Part shown: in pieces, positions 62,141 through 64,000 of the stretch
Position numbering within the stretch: the stretch's first letter is position 1
Layout: every line of letters begins with the position of its first letter
Origin: Allodiplogaster sudhausi
Taxonomy: Eukaryota; Nematoda; Chromadorea; Rhabditida; Diplogasteridae
Direction of reading: 5' to 3'
NCBI GenBank assembly: GCA_945643635.1
Contig: CALZFC010000041.1
Location: 3,022,501-3,086,500 of the forward strand
DNA: 64,000 bases
Translations under genes and position numbers: made by a program
The notes under the pieces: generated by a model
Databases searched by the model: none
Told to the model about the DNA's origin: nothing
What the model saw: only the letters and a program-made list of their open reading frames with translations

Positions 62141-62615
62141 TCACCCGATAACTTTCTCTACCTGGGAGAGCAACTCCCCGGCCTTGTCCTGGTCATGTTT
62201 GCACATTTGTATTTAATTCGTTTATTTTTGTTATTAAAAAGTTTATCTGTTGGGCACCGCTAACTTTTTCGTAGCCATCATCGTCTTGTGCCTTGCTGCC
62301 AAAGTGACAGTTGACGAGTCGGAGTGCCGCATCGAAGTCTTCGCCCAAGCAATACGGCAGTTTGGCCATGCACTCGAAGCGGCGAACGGTCGCGTCCACG
62401 AGGCCAGGCAGCACTTCCTCCTGCTCGGTCATTTAACTTTGTGCCAAATGCGGGAAATTCAAAATTGAGTAGAATTAAAATAAATCTATCGATATTCAGT
62501 GAAGTCTCGGTCGAACCGCACGCGCAACCATCTGACATTGCGGATGGCGCAGCTCAGCGACTGCGAGTGAGCGGACGCGGCGAACTCGATCGAAGACCTC
62601 CTCGCTGAGTGCCAT
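62141..62615 (-). CDS. Short helical protein, paralogue of part of the helical-repeat gene (100 aa)
   Basis: Three exons, 62615-62517, 62420-62265 and 62188-62141 (TGA), join in phase 0. Exon 2 (EEVLPGLVDATVRRFEC...) matches exon 11 of the disrupted gene at 54185-54340: I count 41 of 52 residues identical. The exon-end phase and the GTTAGC donor are the same. Exon 1 (MALSEEVFDRVRRVRSLAVA) is weakly similar to exon 10 there. Exon 3 (DKAGELLSQVEKVIG) gives an amphipathic C-terminal helix. In both copies ATGACCGAGCAG precedes the exon 2 acceptor, so translation could instead start there. It may be a small gene or a relic of an inverted duplicate. Confidence 0.5.
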
Positions 62616-63126
62616 CTCGCCAGCCGAGCATGCGACATGTTGGAAAGGAGACACTAAAAATGGTGATCTTTTTATAATTGCTATAAGATGCAAACATTCT
62701 TGTCATGATTTCAACTACAACATACATATTGTCGTGCGCACTTCAGAAGGGTTCCCGAGAGATTATATAATCTAATCTCGCAAATGAAGGACAATTCCTC
62801 TCTGCACATCTGGTTTCCTTATATCCGAATAATAAGCATAATAATATGCAATCTTATTCATAGGTATTAGTCGTGTTTGGGATGAGAAATGAAAAGCTTT
62901 TCTTCTTTCATTGAAATATACAAACCGACAGCGTTTATCTCATTGTTGTTGTTGTTGATGTCCATAAATGGTTCTTTATACGTCCCTACTGAGAGAGGGC
63001 TAGAGGATGAGAATGAGAGGGCGAGGGAGATAGAAGGAAAACGAGAGAGAGAAGCATAGAAAGAGAGAAATTGGGAATTATCTCTTGTAGTCACTGGTGA
63101 GGTCTCTCTTCTGGAAGGCGCGAGGA

Positions 63127-63173
63127 TTATGGCAAGATGCTACGGCGACGGAAGGCGCGCTGCTCGCGGATAC
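63127..63173 (-). CDS. Possible terminal exon
   Basis: On the minus strand an acceptor GTTTTTAG precedes codons IREQRAFRRRSILP and a TAA stop. The basic composition and clean acceptor suggest a last exon. No upstream exon could be linked, because the nearest minus-strand exon (63724-63583) already ends in TAG. Confidence 0.3.
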
Positions 63174-63515
63174 CTAAAAACGAGAGAGAGAGAATGAGAG
63201 AGTGAGAGAGGAGGGAGAGAAAGAGAGAAAGAAAGAGAAAGAAAGAAAGTCTGAGAGAGAGATGGAGAGTTTTACCATTAGAGGAGCTGCTGTATTTATG
63301 AATAAGATACATGCAAATATTTTCTGGACATGTAATTAAAAATATATAATTTTGACAAATCTGATTTGGGCCTTTTAGTCTTACAATTAGATCAAAAGTT
63401 TCCAAGGCAGAATACCTTAGTAGAGTTTTGTGCCAAGAGTCATAATAGGTCTTATAGAAGCGGTTAAAGAAACACATTTTTTAACCACTTTTTTATGACC
63501 TATTAAATTTTTCGC

Positions 63516-64000
63516 TCCCTTGTTCTAGAGATTAGAGCCAAAAAATAGCAGAAAGGGACGATAAGTTATGAAGGACCTCGTTCTATGCCGCCGCGAGCTC
63601 GGAGAATTCGAGGTGCTCAAAAGTGGCGATGAGGGTAAGGAGAAGGCCGTCGAACGGCTTCTCCTGAACACGCTGCGCCTTCCTCTGCATATCCGCCGTC
63701 TTCAGCAGATCCAATGGGCGAGCCCTTCAAAAGAAATAGATTATTCGCTTGTGATTGGATAAAACAACGGAGACAGAAAATGATCACATGGAGAAGATCT
63801 ATTTGAGTCCCTTACTTCAATTGAACAAGCTATCCAATAATTGATATAGCTTACTCATGTCTCTATTATCTATTTACCCAAAAAGTACAATTAGTAATTA
63901 TAGTATAATTGTACTTTTGCTGGTTACAGCATGATCTATACTTAAGAAAACTGACACTCCGTGCGCGAGATGAGGTGAGACGGAGACATGGGGGACGTTC
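63516..64000 (-). repeat. Right arm of the inverted repeat
   Basis: Reverse complement of 57216-57700. It probably continues beyond position 64000. The arms are 5.8 kb apart. Confidence 0.92.
63583..64000 (-). CDS. 3' end of a second F-box gene copy, cut by the window edge
   Basis: The last exon (63724-63583, TAG) and preceding intron are the inverted counterpart of 57216-57633, with identical exon sequence. Upstream exons, including any F-box, would lie right of the window. Same predicted helical C-terminus (ARPLDLLKTADM..., ending FSELAAA). Confidence 0.55.

Overview
The window looks like nuclear DNA of a nematode, most plausibly a diplogastrid such as Pristionchus. The grounds are many small exons joined by mostly short introns with TTTTCAG-type acceptors, a dispersed TACGGTA/TACCGTA motif, and gene types that fit. 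The genus is an inference. The dominant visible feature is (GA)n/(CT)n microsatellite, so most long open frames (Ser-Leu or Arg-Glu repeats) are not genes. I rebuilt genes by hand, requiring splice sites, codon phase and exon length to agree at every junction.

1-26.35 kb: the 5' part of one very long gene on the minus strand, read as a PCTAIRE-class cyclin-dependent kinase (pct-1, CDK16/17/18 family). Eight small exons encode the N-terminal regulatory region. The kinase domain lies beyond the left edge. Introns are 0.2-15.7 kb and full of GA/CT tracts. A candidate alternative first exon sits at 11.47-11.79 kb. 26.35-30.85 kb is an intergenic, GA-rich divergent promoter region.

30.85-36.29 kb: a complete 17-exon plus-strand gene for a 570-residue protein with two extended Tudor domains. 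36.3-38.0 kb holds diverged copies of a dispersed repeat. 38.0-46.7 kb: three minus-strand paralogues encoding small Gly/Pro/Tyr/Gln-rich proteins with a Cys-rich CYSTM-like C-terminus, all sharing the same intron positions and phases. Between the second and third lies a duplicated fragment pair (43.7 and 44.6 kb) and a perfect hairpin. 46.7-50.8 kb is GA-rich intergenic DNA.

50.8-64 kb is a rearranged, gene-dense block. It holds a 17-exon helical-repeat gene of unknown family that carries an 8-bp tandem-duplication frameshift, an in-frame stop and a missing acceptor (50.82-56.04, plus). An F-box gene follows (56.11-57.63, plus). A complete 13-exon PH-domain gene runs the other way (61.65-58.97, minus), as does a short paralogue of part of the helical-repeat gene (62.62-62.14, minus). 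At the right edge is the near-identical inverted copy of the F-box gene's 3' end (63.52-64.00, minus). Inverted duplications, a 21-bp minisatellite and several small tandem duplications suggest recent local rearrangement.

I saw no rRNA, tRNA, CRISPR or recognisable transposon genes.
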